Source: Sympetrum striolatum | Lineage: Eukaryota > Arthropoda > Insecta > Odonata > Libellulidae | Length of the DNA: 64,000 nt | Direction of reading: 5' to 3' | Assembly (NCBI GenBank): GCA_947579665.1 | Contig: OX388351.1 | Span: 2,728,001-2,792,000 of the forward strand | Part shown: piece by piece, positions 1-11,393 of the stretch | Layout: each line of letters begins with the position of its first letter | Position numbering within the stretch: the first letter of the stretch is position 1 | Program-made: the position numbers and the translations under genes | Notes under the pieces: model-generated | Databases searched by the model: none | What the model was told of the DNA's origin: nothing | Seen by the model: only the letters and a program-made list of their open reading frames with translations

Positions 1-107
1 ACGTGTTCTAGGGACCCCAAAACGTGTATTTCCGTTGAAATCTCGAAGTCGAATTTTTTCATGAAAACAATACTTTCTCTATACTTCGTATATGGAGAAA
101 GTAAAAA
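1..107 (+). mobile_element. Right end of a HINE-like element, cut by the window edge
   Basis: The first 107 bases match the right ends of the complete copies further on (for example 9188-9295). They contain the block with GTTCTAGGGACCCC, then CTCGAAGTCGA, then the terminal hairpin whose arms are ACTTTCTC and GAGAAAGT, ending in AAAAA. Only the right end is visible, so length and microsatellite state are unknown. It has the same orientation as the other copies. Confidence 0.75.
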
Positions 108-1581
108 GGACAACTTTTGTTAGTTAAAGCCACTTATTCATGGAATTACAAGTTCTCCTAACCTGATCTTTCAACGGAACACTGTCAAGAAGATACATAT
201 GAAGGGTTACTTACGGAAGACGGGATTTTAATGTCAGCGATAGCGTTTCTTGCTCAATTACGGAGATTGGGTATGTACTTCCGATGATTTTAAGAGCTCG
301 AGTGGAAAAATTAATTTTCTTCTCACCCTGCGGAGAATTGGTCCACTTGAAAGAGGTCAGAAGAGATTAATCTGATGATTTGAAGATATGTTAGATCTAT
401 ACGAAGGCAAGTACTCTGTAATTCAACTTCGAAGACGCATCGTAATTTCGACTCACTTCAACCCCATAAATCAGAGTACTTTATAGAATACTCTTATTGA
501 AAAGTAAATATCAAAGTGTGAAATAATGAATCAGGCACTGCATTAAACTTAAAGTAGGATGGCTATCGAGTTATCGTATTAGTCTCATTGACTTCAATTA
601 TTTACTTACCCGTAACACAGTTTTTAACCTATTATATCTCTCAACAAATAGTTCAACTTTATTAATTTTTAGAAATTCGACGTTAAGAAAATAAATAGTT
701 TAACCTTTTTAAATTTCGAACTGAATCCAGCTGCATCAGTACGGTATTCCCTTTAAGCCAACAACTTATTCATTGCACACTCAGATTATGCGATGATTAC
801 CCAGATTGGAGGAAAGTTAGTTTCACAAAATTCAATTCTTCGTAAGTTTTGAGATTATTATAAAAACGTAAAATCAGTTAAATAAACAAAGAGAAAAGCG
901 ATTTAACGTTAATAGAAAACACAGTGATTATTGGAATAGAGAAGGCAAATGATCATATATTAGAGGATTTATCAGAAACTATATAAAGGATAGAGAATAT
1001 AGAAAAGGAAACAAGATAAGTATTCAATTCTCAGGATTCAATTAAAAACAAAGTGTTCATTTATAATTAATTCTATGACTGAATTTACCTGGGACGACAG
1101 TAAACTTTCAAGTATTTATATTTAAACATTTATCGCTGTTTGACAAACTATTTGTAATTACCTTTATCTATAACTCGTAACATCCTGTGTTGGAATCCTA
1201 TGTCCCACATCTACCATTGAGTCTCAATGTAACACAAAATGCAAATAATGCATCGGTTTTAAATAAGAACTATGATAAATTCCGATTAATGACAAATGAG
1301 GCGAGAAAGGAGTTTTGCACACTTATAGAGAGAGGTGTAAGTTTAGAATGCAGTAATATATATTATTCTAAAAATATACGTCTTGTTTATAATTTAATAT
1401 CACAATTTACAATTGATGGAAATCTGATTTTATAATTCTTTACCACAGAAATAATAAGAATAATAACAAATCTTGTAGAAAAGCTGAAACTATGAAATGC
1501 AGAAACAGCATGCATTTATATTAAAGCAGTGAGCTATGTAAATCTTTTCCTCAGTTCCTTGTAAGCTGATATTGATTATCT
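108..1581. other. AT-rich stretch, no gene recognised
   Basis: No repeat family, RNA gene or protein domain was recognised here. An 82-codon frame at 1187-1435 (+) has low-complexity Asn/Ser/Leu composition, no recognisable motif and no supporting splice context. It is treated as chance. Confidence 0.5.
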
Positions 1582-1784
1582 TACAAGGAATTGAAGGATA
1601 AAGGGAAATACAAGGAATTTAAGGATAAAGGAATTGAAGGATAAAGGAATTGAAGGATAAAGGAATTGAAGGATAAAGGGAAATACAAGGAATTGAAGGA
1701 TAAAGAGAAATACAAGGAATTGAAGGATAAAGGGAAATACAAGGAATTGAAGGATAAAGGAATTGAAGGATAAAGGGAAATGAA
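1582..1784 (+). repeat. Minisatellite of GGAATTGAAGGATAAAG units
   Basis: A purine-rich tandem repeat is built from a 17 bp core (GGAATTGAAGGATAAAG), which alternates with a longer form that adds GGAAATACAA. About nine cores can be counted. The strand is almost pure A/G, and the reverse strand reads as a repetitive Tyr-Pro-Ser-Ile-Pro peptide, which is an artefact. Near-identical units suggest recent slippage or unequal exchange. Confidence 0.9.
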
Positions 1785-2257
1785 GGAGTCTTCACGTTTA
1801 GGATATTATTTATGCGAGAAGTGATATCCGACGAAATAAGGCTGATTCCCAAGCGAACTTTGCCGAGGAGTAAGGATATTTTACAGGATTGACCAAAGTT
1901 GTTTGGTTAGAAGGGCAAAAGGGAGGTCCCATGAGGGTCTTCTTTTGAAAGGGAATGCTGGCGAAACAAGCAAAGAACCCTTCGTATCAATTGCTCCTCC
2001 TGACATTTTATTCCCAGTTTCTTTCTTCCTCCCTCTGGCCTTTATTTATTAGCACTACGAAAACCTTTTGATTGTTATTTATAAATGCTCTTTCATGAAA
2101 ATTAAATCTCACGCAGAAGAGGATACTGATTTGGCCAAAATGCTTTCGTTCTCATCATTTCAGTATATGAGCCTGAATACAGAATACATGATGACACTGT
2201 GAATTACGAAAAAATGAAAATGAGAATAGATATAAATCGATAATATATTTTCAGTTG
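1785..2257. other. No gene recognised
   Basis: This is ordinary AT-rich sequence after the minisatellite. Nothing in it was recognised as a gene, repeat or structured RNA. Confidence 0.4.
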
Positions 2258-2785
2258 GGTAAATAGAGGAGCCCAAGGCGGAACGGGGTACCAAGTTGAA
2301 AATACGAAAGGGTTAAGAAAGCTGAAATTTTTTTATGAACACATTGTAGTTTAATAATCACAAAAATACAATGATATCGTAAGAAAACATAGGACCGATA
2401 TTTTTATTTTCAAAAACAAAAAAAAATAAAGGTGTTTGGCCCATTTTACCGCGGATACTGGGCAAAATGGGGTGGTAAGGATAAGTAAATACAAAAACAC
2501 AATTACAATTAGTGGAATTGCAGAAAAAATCAGTTCACTCTACATTTATCTAGTTTTAAATTACTATAAAGGTTTAACTACAGTTTCCATTGAATGTTTC
2601 CTTTTCTTAAGCCTATTCACAAAATTCACACTCTGAGACAGCTAATTTTATAAATCCCATATCTCTTACACTAGATATTGCTTCGGTTTGCGAACACATA
2701 AAGTACAGTGTCTCTTAAGAAAGATATCCGAAATCGATAGTAGTTGAAACATTGCGGGTAAATTCCCCATTCTGCCCCAAGGACA
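2258..2785. mobile_element. Possible MITE with G-rich terminal inverted repeats
   Basis: The left end at about 2271-2290 (GCCCAAGGCGGAACGGGGTA) resembles the reverse complement of the right end at about 2766-2785. Both carry an AAGG or TTGG block followed by GGGG. The interior at 2437-2478 has a short stem, CCCATTTT against AAAATGGG. Arms are imperfect and no target duplication was resolved, so boundaries are approximate. It could equally be two unrelated G-rich patches. Confidence 0.3.
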
Positions 2786-3461
2786 ATATTTAGATTAGAG
2801 AGGTGAAGTCCCTCGAGAAAGATACGTATTCAAACGTAGAACTACACGTAACCAAAGACACTTTGATGTACATCAGGCATTTATTAATTTAAACGCTGCA
2901 AGTTGGTATTAATACCAGGTGGCAACGGTTGAGGGGAATATAAAATTGTAATCTGTCCGTAATTCGCCCAAGGACAGGAGGGAAACCCCTCCAAAAACCT
3001 CCCGTGGACACATCTTAACAGTAGCAATAGGCCCAATTTGTACAACATGTCAAACAAGTCAAATAAACAATATACAAGCACCTCCACCAAACCCAGTTAC
3101 AGTAGGCTATTACATTACAAGAAAACCAGACAGACATGGATGCCGCAGTTGAGTAGTTACATGTTGGTCTATTCATGCTTATTGCCGCTCTCATCTATTT
3201 GACACGGAAGGACTTCGTTCCACCCCGCCTGGCCCTACCGGGTATGCTTTTCTCAGAACTTATATCCGGTGTGCCACAAAATGGTAAAGCTGCTCCCTCG
3301 ACCGAAATCAACTCAGCGTTCAATGTCGTAAATGTAATGCAGAAAAACTTCATTAATTTTTTTGTAAAGAATAAACTTGCTCTTTGAACTGACTATAAAT
3401 CTCCAGATTTTTGCCTTTGACTTAGAATACTATTTAGCTTGATACAATACGAACTGAAAAA
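2786..3461. other. No gene recognised
   Basis: Frames of 68 codons at 2884-3090 (-) and 70 codons at 3175-3387 (+) lack recognisable motifs. The stretch between about 2920 and 3260 is more GC-rich than its surroundings and may be an old repeat, but no family could be named. Confidence 0.4.
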
Positions 3462-4470
3462 ATCTGATGTGGCCAGCACATGACTTTCTCCATATATAAG
3501 ATGTAAATATTTACCTACGACAGAATTTTCGAACTCTATATTCAATCTAAACTTGGAAGATAAGTGATTAATTTAAATCACATTATCTATTACGTCACAA
3601 ACATTATAAATAATGTTTTTCGGGACATGTTCGATGAAAAACGATGAAATTGGCCTGTCGCCCCAGCGTCCAGGGCGCCCACAAAGTACATAATCAGCAA
3701 CTTCCGGTTTATCAGTATTTCATGAATAACTCCTAAGCAATCTGTTTTAAAAAATATGTTTCATACAAAAGTTTTAGTAGATGACATTTTCTAAAACTTT
3801 TATAAATAATAGTATAAACCTTAATATCATATTTATGGAGATATTTTGCAAAATCGGAAATGAGCTTCGAAAGTAAAACTCGACTTCCGTTTAACCGATT
3901 TACTCCAAAACTAATCAACTCTGACAACACCAACCAAAGTACTATGTATGACATTTGGTGTTGATATGACAAATAGTTTGTATGTTAGAGCACCCACAAA
4001 GTACATAAACAGTTACTTCCGGTTTATCTGTATTTCACGAATAACTCCTAAATAATCAGTGATACGAAAATATGTTAAATACAAAGGTTATAGTAAATTA
4101 CATTTTATAAATTATAAAATATACCTAAATATCATATTTATGGAGATAGTTTTCAAAAACGGAAATTTGCTTCGAAGCAAAAAACTTGACTTTCGTTTAA
4201 CCGATTTACTCCAAAAACTAATCAACTTTGACAGCGCCCACCACAGTGCTATATATGAAGTTAGGTATTGATACAAGTAACAGTTTTTAAGTTAGAGCGC
4301 CCACAAGCACAGACGCACATACTTACACACACACACACACACATGCATCATTCCGAAAATAGTCAAAACGTGTTCTAGGGACCCCAAAACATGTATTTCC
4401 GTTGAAATCTCGAAGTCGATTTTTTTCATGAAAACAATACTCTTGACTTCGTATATGGAGAAAGTAAAAA
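3462..4470 (+). mobile_element. HINE-like element, copy A (single)
   Basis: It starts ATCTGATGTGGCCAGCACAT, followed by ACTTTCTCCATATATAAG, and ends with TATATGGAGAAAGT plus AAAAA. The two ends form subterminal inverted repeats. The interior holds two diverged direct subrepeats of about 313 bp beginning at GCGCCCACAAAGTAC (about 3677) and GCACCCACAAAGTAC (about 3990), then a short (CA)n tract at 4322-4345. No coding frame exists. Subterminal repeats, a microsatellite and a 3' hairpin are the published hallmarks of HINE/DINE-1 Helentron derivatives; the assignment is inferred. The left hairpin arm at the right end is degraded here. Confidence 0.6.
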
Positions 4471-4854
4471 TGGCCGTCTTGATCAGAAACGAAGCTCATA
4501 TGAAGTCACTCAAATGTGGAAGGACTTCTTTTGCTGTATGCATGGCTAGACACAGTTGATGAGATGTTGGTATTACGAAGTATTTAATTTGATTCTGTAT
4601 CCCGTGAAAATATTTGTATTTGATTAAATAATAGTCACTATTTTTTCACGCAACTCTATTACTTTACTAGCTGTAGCGCCCGTTGATGCTCAATGGGGAG
4701 AATAGAAGTAGAATTAAATACAGTAATCCTTTTATCTAAAAGTAGACAATCTAACATGTATCATTTTAGCTTCGTTAGATGGGACACATATTAGTAATCT
4801 AAATTTTTTTGTGCATGAAAAAATAATGAAAAACTACCCCTATGTGTTTTATAT
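4471..4854. other. No gene recognised
   Basis: This spacer lies between HINE-like copy A and T-arm array 1. Nothing was recognised in it. The last part may already belong to a decayed first module of the array. Confidence 0.35.
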
Positions 4855-6510
4855 GGGAGACATTTTTACCGACCGGCATCGAATTCGGGTCTTTCTGGTG
4901 ATACTTCCTATGCAACACAATAGATAATAGTAATAATAATAGATCACCATCTTTAACTGTGTGAAAATTCGAGCAGAAATATTTGCTGCAACTGCCTCAA
5001 ACTACGTCCTACTTTTCACATACATTCTTTATGTGAGAAAATGTAATGTGCTCTGGCATCGAACCCAGGAACAGCATAGTCTTATATATTTTTTTGTTCT
5101 TATGCCGAGTCTTAATATACATCTTCTAGCAAAGCACGAACTTCGTATCATTTCGATAAGTGCATCAAAAAATAATGAAAAACTACCCCTATGTGTTTTG
5201 AGTGAGAGATATATTTACCGCCCGGAATCGAACCTGGGTCTTCCTGGTCATACTTACTATGCAGCACAACAGAAGATCACCATCTCTAACTATGTGTGAA
5301 AACTCAAGAATAAATATTGGCTGCAACTGCCTAAAACGGCGTCCTGCTTTTCCCATATATTCCTTTTTGTAGACGCCTGGTGTCGAACCCAGGACTTATT
5401 AGCGGATGCAAATGTGCTATTATAACTTGATTGGACCTGATCTTAATAAATGCAAAGTTTGAAGTTCATATCATACCGGGAAGGTCCTGAAATAAGACTC
5501 TATTATTCCCATCTGAAATGCATAGGGCAATGTAAATGGCTTTCTGGGATCGAACCAAGAACGATCAAGGAATCCTAAAACAGGTAGTTGAAATGTATCT
5601 ATGATATTTATTTACATGCCAAGTTTTAAGTTTCTATATTATCGGGAAGAGGTTCAAAGAAATTCTTAAACATCGTAACAATTATAAATTTTAGAGACCC
5701 CTGGTATCGAACCCAGGACTTATTGGTAGCTGTGAATAGACCGTAAGACTTTTTAAGACTTGATTTTATTTGATGCAAAGTTTGAAGACGATATTGTGCC
5801 GGGAAGTACTTAAATTTTGTTTCCATTATCCCCATAAGAAATGCATTGAGGAATGTAAATGGCTCTCTGGAATCGAACCAAGGAAAATCAGCGAAACGTT
5901 CAACAACGTATATAAAAGATATTTACGGTCTCTATCCACTTGCCAAATTTCAAGTTTCCATCTTATCGGGAAGTGATTGAAATCTTAAATATTGCAATGT
6001 AAATTAAACGGAGAATATTTGCCATGACCTAGCGTTGAACCAAGGATAATCTTGGATAAAGTCTTAATGGTTTTTGTCGGACACGCACGGCCTCCAGCGA
6101 TACCTCGTATTTCAATTCTCTACTTTGCCAGAAAGTGCCTCAAAAAAATTTTCGAAAATCCCCGCAATGTATCTTTATGGAGAAAATCGTGACTTTGGGG
6201 CCTTCTGGAATCGAACCCATGAAACTGAGGTTCAAAGTCGCCCTTTTTCTGGAGGATACACATTATGACCACTACGTCATAAAAATTTCAAGTCAGTGGT
6301 ACTTGGGATGGTTAGAATTTTGATCCCCTATGAATGAATGAATGTATATATAGGTACGAGTAAATGTAGAAATATTCGAAACTAAAAGCTGAAAAATTTA
6401 AGATACTTTTGCGGGACATTGTACGAGTAAAATGTAGCTTGCATACTGTAAGCAGATCGACAACACTAATTTCATGTCGGCATCCTATCGGGACGGTCTT
6501 CAAAAATAAA
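4855..6510 (-). repeat. T-arm module array 1 (about nine modules of roughly 160 bp)
   Basis: Nine motifs resembling a tRNA T-arm/B-box on the minus strand occur near 4877, 5057, 5225, 5382, 5549, 5706, 5873, 6032 and 6212, so spacing is 157-180 bp. On the minus strand they read as variants of GGTTCGATCCC. The one near 5382 is CCTGGGTTCGACACCAGG, with a perfect 5 bp stem. Modules alternate: type A (5382, 5706) carries CCTGGTGTCGAACCC on the plus strand, and type B (5549, 5873) follows the phrase GAATGTAAATGGC. Between motifs most modules carry a CCGGGAAG/ATCGGGAAG phrase. No A-box, anticodon arm or acceptor stem is visible, so these are not tRNA genes. A tail at about 6270-6500 is shared with array 2. 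Confidence 0.7.
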
Positions 6511-6516
6511 AAAAAA

Positions 6517-7510
6517 ATCTGATGTGGCCAGCACATGACTTTCTCCATATATATAAGATGTAAATATTTATCTACGACAGTATTTTCGAACTCTATATTC
6601 AATCGAAACTTAGAAGATAAGTGATTAATTTCTTTCATATTATCTTTTACGTCACAAACATTATAAATAATGTTTTTCGGGACATGTTCGATGAAAAACG
6701 ATGAAATTGGCCTTTCGCCCCAGCGCCCAGAGCGCCCACAACGTACATAATCAGGAACTTCCGGTTCATCAGTATTTCACAAAAAACTCCTACACAATCA
6801 GTGATAAAAAAATATGTTCCGTACAAAAGTTATAGTAAAATTAATATTCTACAACATTTATAAATAATAGTATATACCTAAATATCATATTTATGGAGAT
6901 ATTTTGAATACCGGAAATGAGCATTGAAGACAGAAGCTCGACTTCCGGTGAACCGATTTACTCCAAAAACTAATCAACTCTAACGACATCAACTAAAATA
7001 CTATATATGAAATTTGGTGTTGATCCGACAAATAATTATAATTATAAAAGAGCGCCCACAAAGTACACAATCAGCTACTTCCGGTTTATCGGTATTTCAC
7101 GAACAACTCCTAATCAACCGGTGATACAAAAATATGTTAAATACAAAAGTTATAGTAAATTTCATTTTCTAAAACTTTTATAAGTAATACAAAATACCTA
7201 TATATCATATTTATGGAGATTTTTTGAAAACCGGAAATGAGCTCTGATGAATAAAGCTCGACTTCCGTTTTACCGATTTACTCCAAAAACTAATCAACTC
7301 TGACAGCACACACCACAGTACTATATATGAAGTTTGGTATTGATACGACTAATACTTTTGACGTTAGAGCGCCCACTATCACACACACACACACACACAG
7401 AGACATCATTCCGAAAATGGTCAAAACGTGTTCTAGGGACCCCAAAACATGTATTTCCGTTGAAATCTCGAAGTCGATTTTTTTCATGAAAACAATACTT
7501 TCTGTATACT
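6517..7510 (+). mobile_element. HINE-like element, copy B (right end damaged)
   Basis: The left end is intact (ATCTGATGTGGCCAGC, then ACTTTCTCCATATATA). Two direct subrepeats start near 6731 and 7051, and a short (CA)n tract lies at 7380-7400. The right end runs through the GTTCTAGGGACCCC block but diverges within the terminal hairpin, where CTGTATACTTAGAAA replaces the usual arm. The element starts directly at the end of T-arm array 1. Confidence 0.65.
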
Positions 7511-8212
7511 TAGAAATATTTCGAAGTATTTATTCATCATGAATAATATTAGAATGTTGCACAAAGTGAAGGCAGAAGTAATCCATTAGATAATGTTCAG
7601 TTTAATTCTGAAAGGTATTGACAACGGTCAACGTTGAATTTGGAGATATGTTAATCTCAAAATGGATTGAGGAAGCAGCATTGCATTTTTTGGATTAAGG
7701 GAGCGTAAAAACTAAAAATAAAAGTTTCATAATATTTACTTTTTACATAGATATACATTTTTCTTTATCCCATGATAATAATTATTATCTACTCGCAAAG
7801 ACAAGCCCTTTACATATTCTTCTCCTAATGATGCCCTCATTGAGGGTTAATTGTGCATTGGGTGATTCAAACGTTTTTTGATGGTTTAAGGCGCAGCTAT
7901 ATTTAGTCTAGACTTTTAGTCTAGAATACGAAATTGTTGACATCTCCCTGAAATATTCTTGAATGCTAATATATTTTGGTACGTACGATATGTATGCTTT
8001 TATATAAACTGGAATGAGACTTACTCCTTACAATAACACGAAATCCATTCTCCCAGATTTCGTAAAACCGAACATCAAAACCACTTTCGATCTCTTTTAA
8101 GAACAATCTGTTGACATAGAGTAAACAAGTAAACGAATTAATATAAATTCGCATTCCTTTACAACCCCCGCCGTAATCTTGACATTCCCTCTAGATGTCT
8201 CCAAAGGAAAAA
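7511..8212. other. No gene recognised
   Basis: This is unique-looking AT-rich sequence between copy B and the tandem copies C-E. A 62-codon minus-strand frame at 7966-8154 has no recognisable features. Confidence 0.4.
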
Positions 8213-9075
8213 ATCTGATGTGGCCAGCACATGACTTTCTCCATATATAAGATGTAAATATTTATTTACGACAGTAATTTCGAACTCTATATTCCATCTA
8301 AACTTTGAAGAAGAGTGATTAATTTATATATAACTACCTTTTACGTCACAAACATTATAAATAATGTTTTTCGAGACATGTACGATGAAAAACGATGAAG
8401 TGGCCTTTCGCCCCAGCGCCCAGAGCGCCCACTACGTACATAATCAGCAACTTCCGGTTTATCAGTATTTCACAAATAACTCCTACACAATCAGTGATAA
8501 AAAAATATGTTTCGTACAAAAGACATAGTAAATTACATTTTCTAAAACTTTTATAAATAATAGTATATACCTAAATATCATATTTATGGAGATATTTTGA
8601 AAACCGGAAATGAGCTTTGAAGAATGATGCTCGACTTCCGGTGAACCGATTTACTCCAAAATCTAATCAACTCTAACGACACAAACCAAAATACTATATA
8701 TGAAATTTGGTGTTGATCCAACAAACCGTTTTTAAGTTAGAGCGCCCACAAAGTACATAATCAGCTACTTTCGGTTGATCAGTATTTCACGAATAACTCC
8801 TAATCAACTGGTGATACAAAAATATTTTAAATACAAAAGTTATAGTAAAACACATTATCTAAAACTTTTATTTGGTATACAATATGCCTATATATAATAT
8901 TTATGGATATATTTGGAAAACCGGATATGAGCTTTGATGAATGAAGCTCGACTTCCGGTTTACCGATTTACTTGAAAAACTAATCAACTCTGACAACACA
9001 CACCACAGTACTATATATGAATTTTAGTATTGATACGACTAATAGTTTTCACGTTAGAGCACCCACTGTCACTCA

Positions 9076-9159
<84 letters not shown>

Positions 9160-9295
9160 CACACAGACATCATTCCGAAAATGGTCAAAACGTGTTCTAG
9201 GGACCCCAAAACATGTATTTCCGTTGAAATCTCGAAGTCGATTGTTTTCATGAAAACAATACTTTCTCTATACTTCGTATATGGAGAAAGTAAAA
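8213..9295 (+). mobile_element. HINE-like element, copy C (first of a head-to-tail triplet)
   Basis: A full-length copy of 1,083 bp with intact left end, two direct subrepeats (starting near 8424 and 8741), the longest (CA)n tract of the set, and an intact right-end hairpin. Its last AAAAA runs straight into the ATCTGATG start of copy D with no spacer. Direct junctions fit rolling-circle concatemers or unequal crossing-over. Confidence 0.75.
9072..9175 (+). repeat. (CA)n microsatellite inside copy C
   Basis: An almost uninterrupted CA dinucleotide tract with a few CT, AA and TA interruptions. Frames read through it (poly Thr-His or poly Cys-Val) are artefacts. The length differs strongly from the same position in copies A, B and D. 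Confidence 0.95.
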
Positions 9296-10322
9296 ATCTG
9301 ATGCGGCCAGCACATGATTTTCTCCATATATATAAGATGTAAATATTTATCTACCGCAGTAATTTCGAACTCTATATTCCATCTAAACTTGGGATATGAG
9401 TGATTAATATATATATATATTATCTTTGACGCCAAAAACATGAATAATAATGTTTTACGGGACATGATCGATGAAAAACGATGAAATTGGCATTTCGCCC
9501 ATAGAGCCCAGAGGGCCCACAAAGCACATAATCAGCCACTTCCGGTTTATCAGTATATCATGAATAACTCCTACACAATCAGTGATACAAAAATATGTTT
9601 CAACCGAAAGTTATAGTAAATTTTATTTTCTAAAACTTTTATTAATAATAGATTATACCTAAATATCGTATTTATGGAGATATTTTGAAAACCGGAAAAG
9701 AGCTTAGAAGAATACAGCTCGACTTCCGGTCAATGGATTTACTCCAAAAACTAATCAACTCTTAAAAAACTAAATAAAATACTATATATGAAATTTGGTG
9801 TTGATATAATGCATCGTTTTTAAGTTAGAGCGCCCACAAAGTACATAACGGCTACTTCCGGTTTATCGGTATTTCACGAATAACTCCTAATCAACCGGTG
9901 ATACAAAAATATGTTAAATACAAAAGTTATAGTAAAATACATTATCTAAAACCTTTATAAGTAATACAATGCACGTATATATCATATTTATGGAGATATT
10001 TTGAAAACCGGAAATGAGCTATAATGAATGAAGCTCGACTTCCGGTCAACCGATTTACTCCAAAAACTAATCAACTCTGACAGCACAAACCACAATACTA
10101 TATACGAAGTTTGGTATTAATACGACCAATAGTTTTCACGATAGAGCGCCCACTAACACACACACACATACACACACACACACATACACACAGACATCAT
10201 TCCGAAAATAGTCAAAACGTTTTCTAGGTACCCCAAAACATGTATTTCCGTTGAAATCTCGAAGTCGATTTTTTTCATGAAAACAATACTTTCTCTATAC
10301 TTCGTATATGGAGAAAGTAAAA
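9296..10322 (+). mobile_element. HINE-like element, copy D (middle of the triplet)
   Basis: A full-length copy of 1,027 bp. The left end reads ATCTGATGCGG, one base different from its neighbours. Two direct subrepeats, a short (CA)n tract at about 10155-10190, and an intact right-end hairpin are present. It is joined without spacer to copies C and E. Confidence 0.75.
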
Positions 10323-11179
10323 ATCTGATGTGGCCAGCACATGACTTTCTCCATACATAAGATGTAAATATTTATCTACGACAGTAATTTCGAACTCTAT
10401 ATTCAATCTAAACTTGGAAGATGAGTGATTAATTTATATATTAGTATCTTTTACGTCACAATCATTTTAAATAATGTTTTTAGGGACATGATCGATGAAA
10501 AACGATGAAATTGGCCTTCACCCATACAGCCCAGAGCGCCCACAAAGTACATAATCAGCAACTTCCGGTTTATCAGTATTTCATGAATTACTCCTAAACA
10601 ATTAGTGATACAAAAATATGTTTCAAACAAAAGTTATAGCAAATAATATTTTCTAAAACATTCAAAAATAATAGTATATACCTAAATATCATATTTATGG
10701 AGATATTTTGAAAACCGGAAATGAGCTTTGAAGAATGAAGCTCAACTTCCAGTTGACCGATTTACTCTAAAACCTAATCAACTCTAACGACTGTAATAAA
10801 AGTACTATATATGAAATTTGGTGTTGATCCAACAAATTGTTTTCATGTTAGAGCGCCCACAAAGTACAAAACCATCTTCTTCCGTTTTATCAGTATTTCA
10901 CGAATAACTCCTAATCAACCGGTGATACAAAAATATGTTAAATACAAAAGCTATAGTAAATTACATTATCTAAAATATTTATAAGTAATACAATACACGT
11001 ATATATCATATTTATGGAGATATTTTGAAAACTGGAAATGAGCTTTAATGAGTAAAGCTCGACTTCCGGTTGAGCGATTTACTCCAAAAACTAATCAACT
11101 CTGACAGCACACACCACAGTACTATATATGAAGTTTGGTATTGATACGACTAATAGTTTTCACGTTAGAGCGCCCACTA

Positions 11180-11259
<80 letters not shown>

Positions 11260-11393
11260 ACAGACATCATTCCGAAAATGGTCAAAACGTGTTCTAGGGA
11301 CCCCAAAACATGTATTTCCGTTGAAATCTCGAAGTCGATTTTTTTCATGAAAGCAATACTTTCTCTATACTTCGTATATGGAGAAAGTAAAAA
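10323..11393 (+). mobile_element. HINE-like element, copy E (last of the triplet)
   Basis: A full-length copy of 1,071 bp with intact ends, two direct subrepeats, a long (CA)n tract at 11178-11262 and the intact terminal hairpin ending at 11393. T-arm array 2 begins within a few tens of bases of this end, as array 1 lies between copies A and B. Confidence 0.75.
11178..11262 (+). repeat. (CA)n microsatellite inside copy E
   Basis: A near-perfect CA tract with one CT interruption, at the same place in the element as the tract in copy C. No biological reading frame is implied. Confidence 0.95.

Noticed and set aside
2884..3090. 68-codon minus-strand frame rich in Leu
   Set aside because: Low-complexity hydrophobic composition and no start context or homologous copy in the window.
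4855..6340. Cluster of tRNA genes
   Set aside because: Only T-arm/B-box motifs recur. No A-box, anticodon stem or acceptor stem was found at the required spacing.
4855..6340. CRISPR array
   Set aside because: The period of about 160 bp, the diverged units and the eukaryotic context exclude it. The short shared motif is a T-arm.
9017..9253. Long open frames through the CA tracts (also 11,128-11,442 and 11,208-11,477)
   Set aside because: They read as poly Thr-His or poly Cys-Val from the microsatellite and recur only because the element recurs.
8213..11393. Canonical Helitron
   Set aside because: The right end lacks CTRR and no Rep/helicase frame exists. A Helentron-type non-autonomous element fits better.
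8213..11393. Ordinary satellite DNA
   Set aside because: Copies A and B of the same element occur alone with defined ends, so the triplet is made from a dispersed element.
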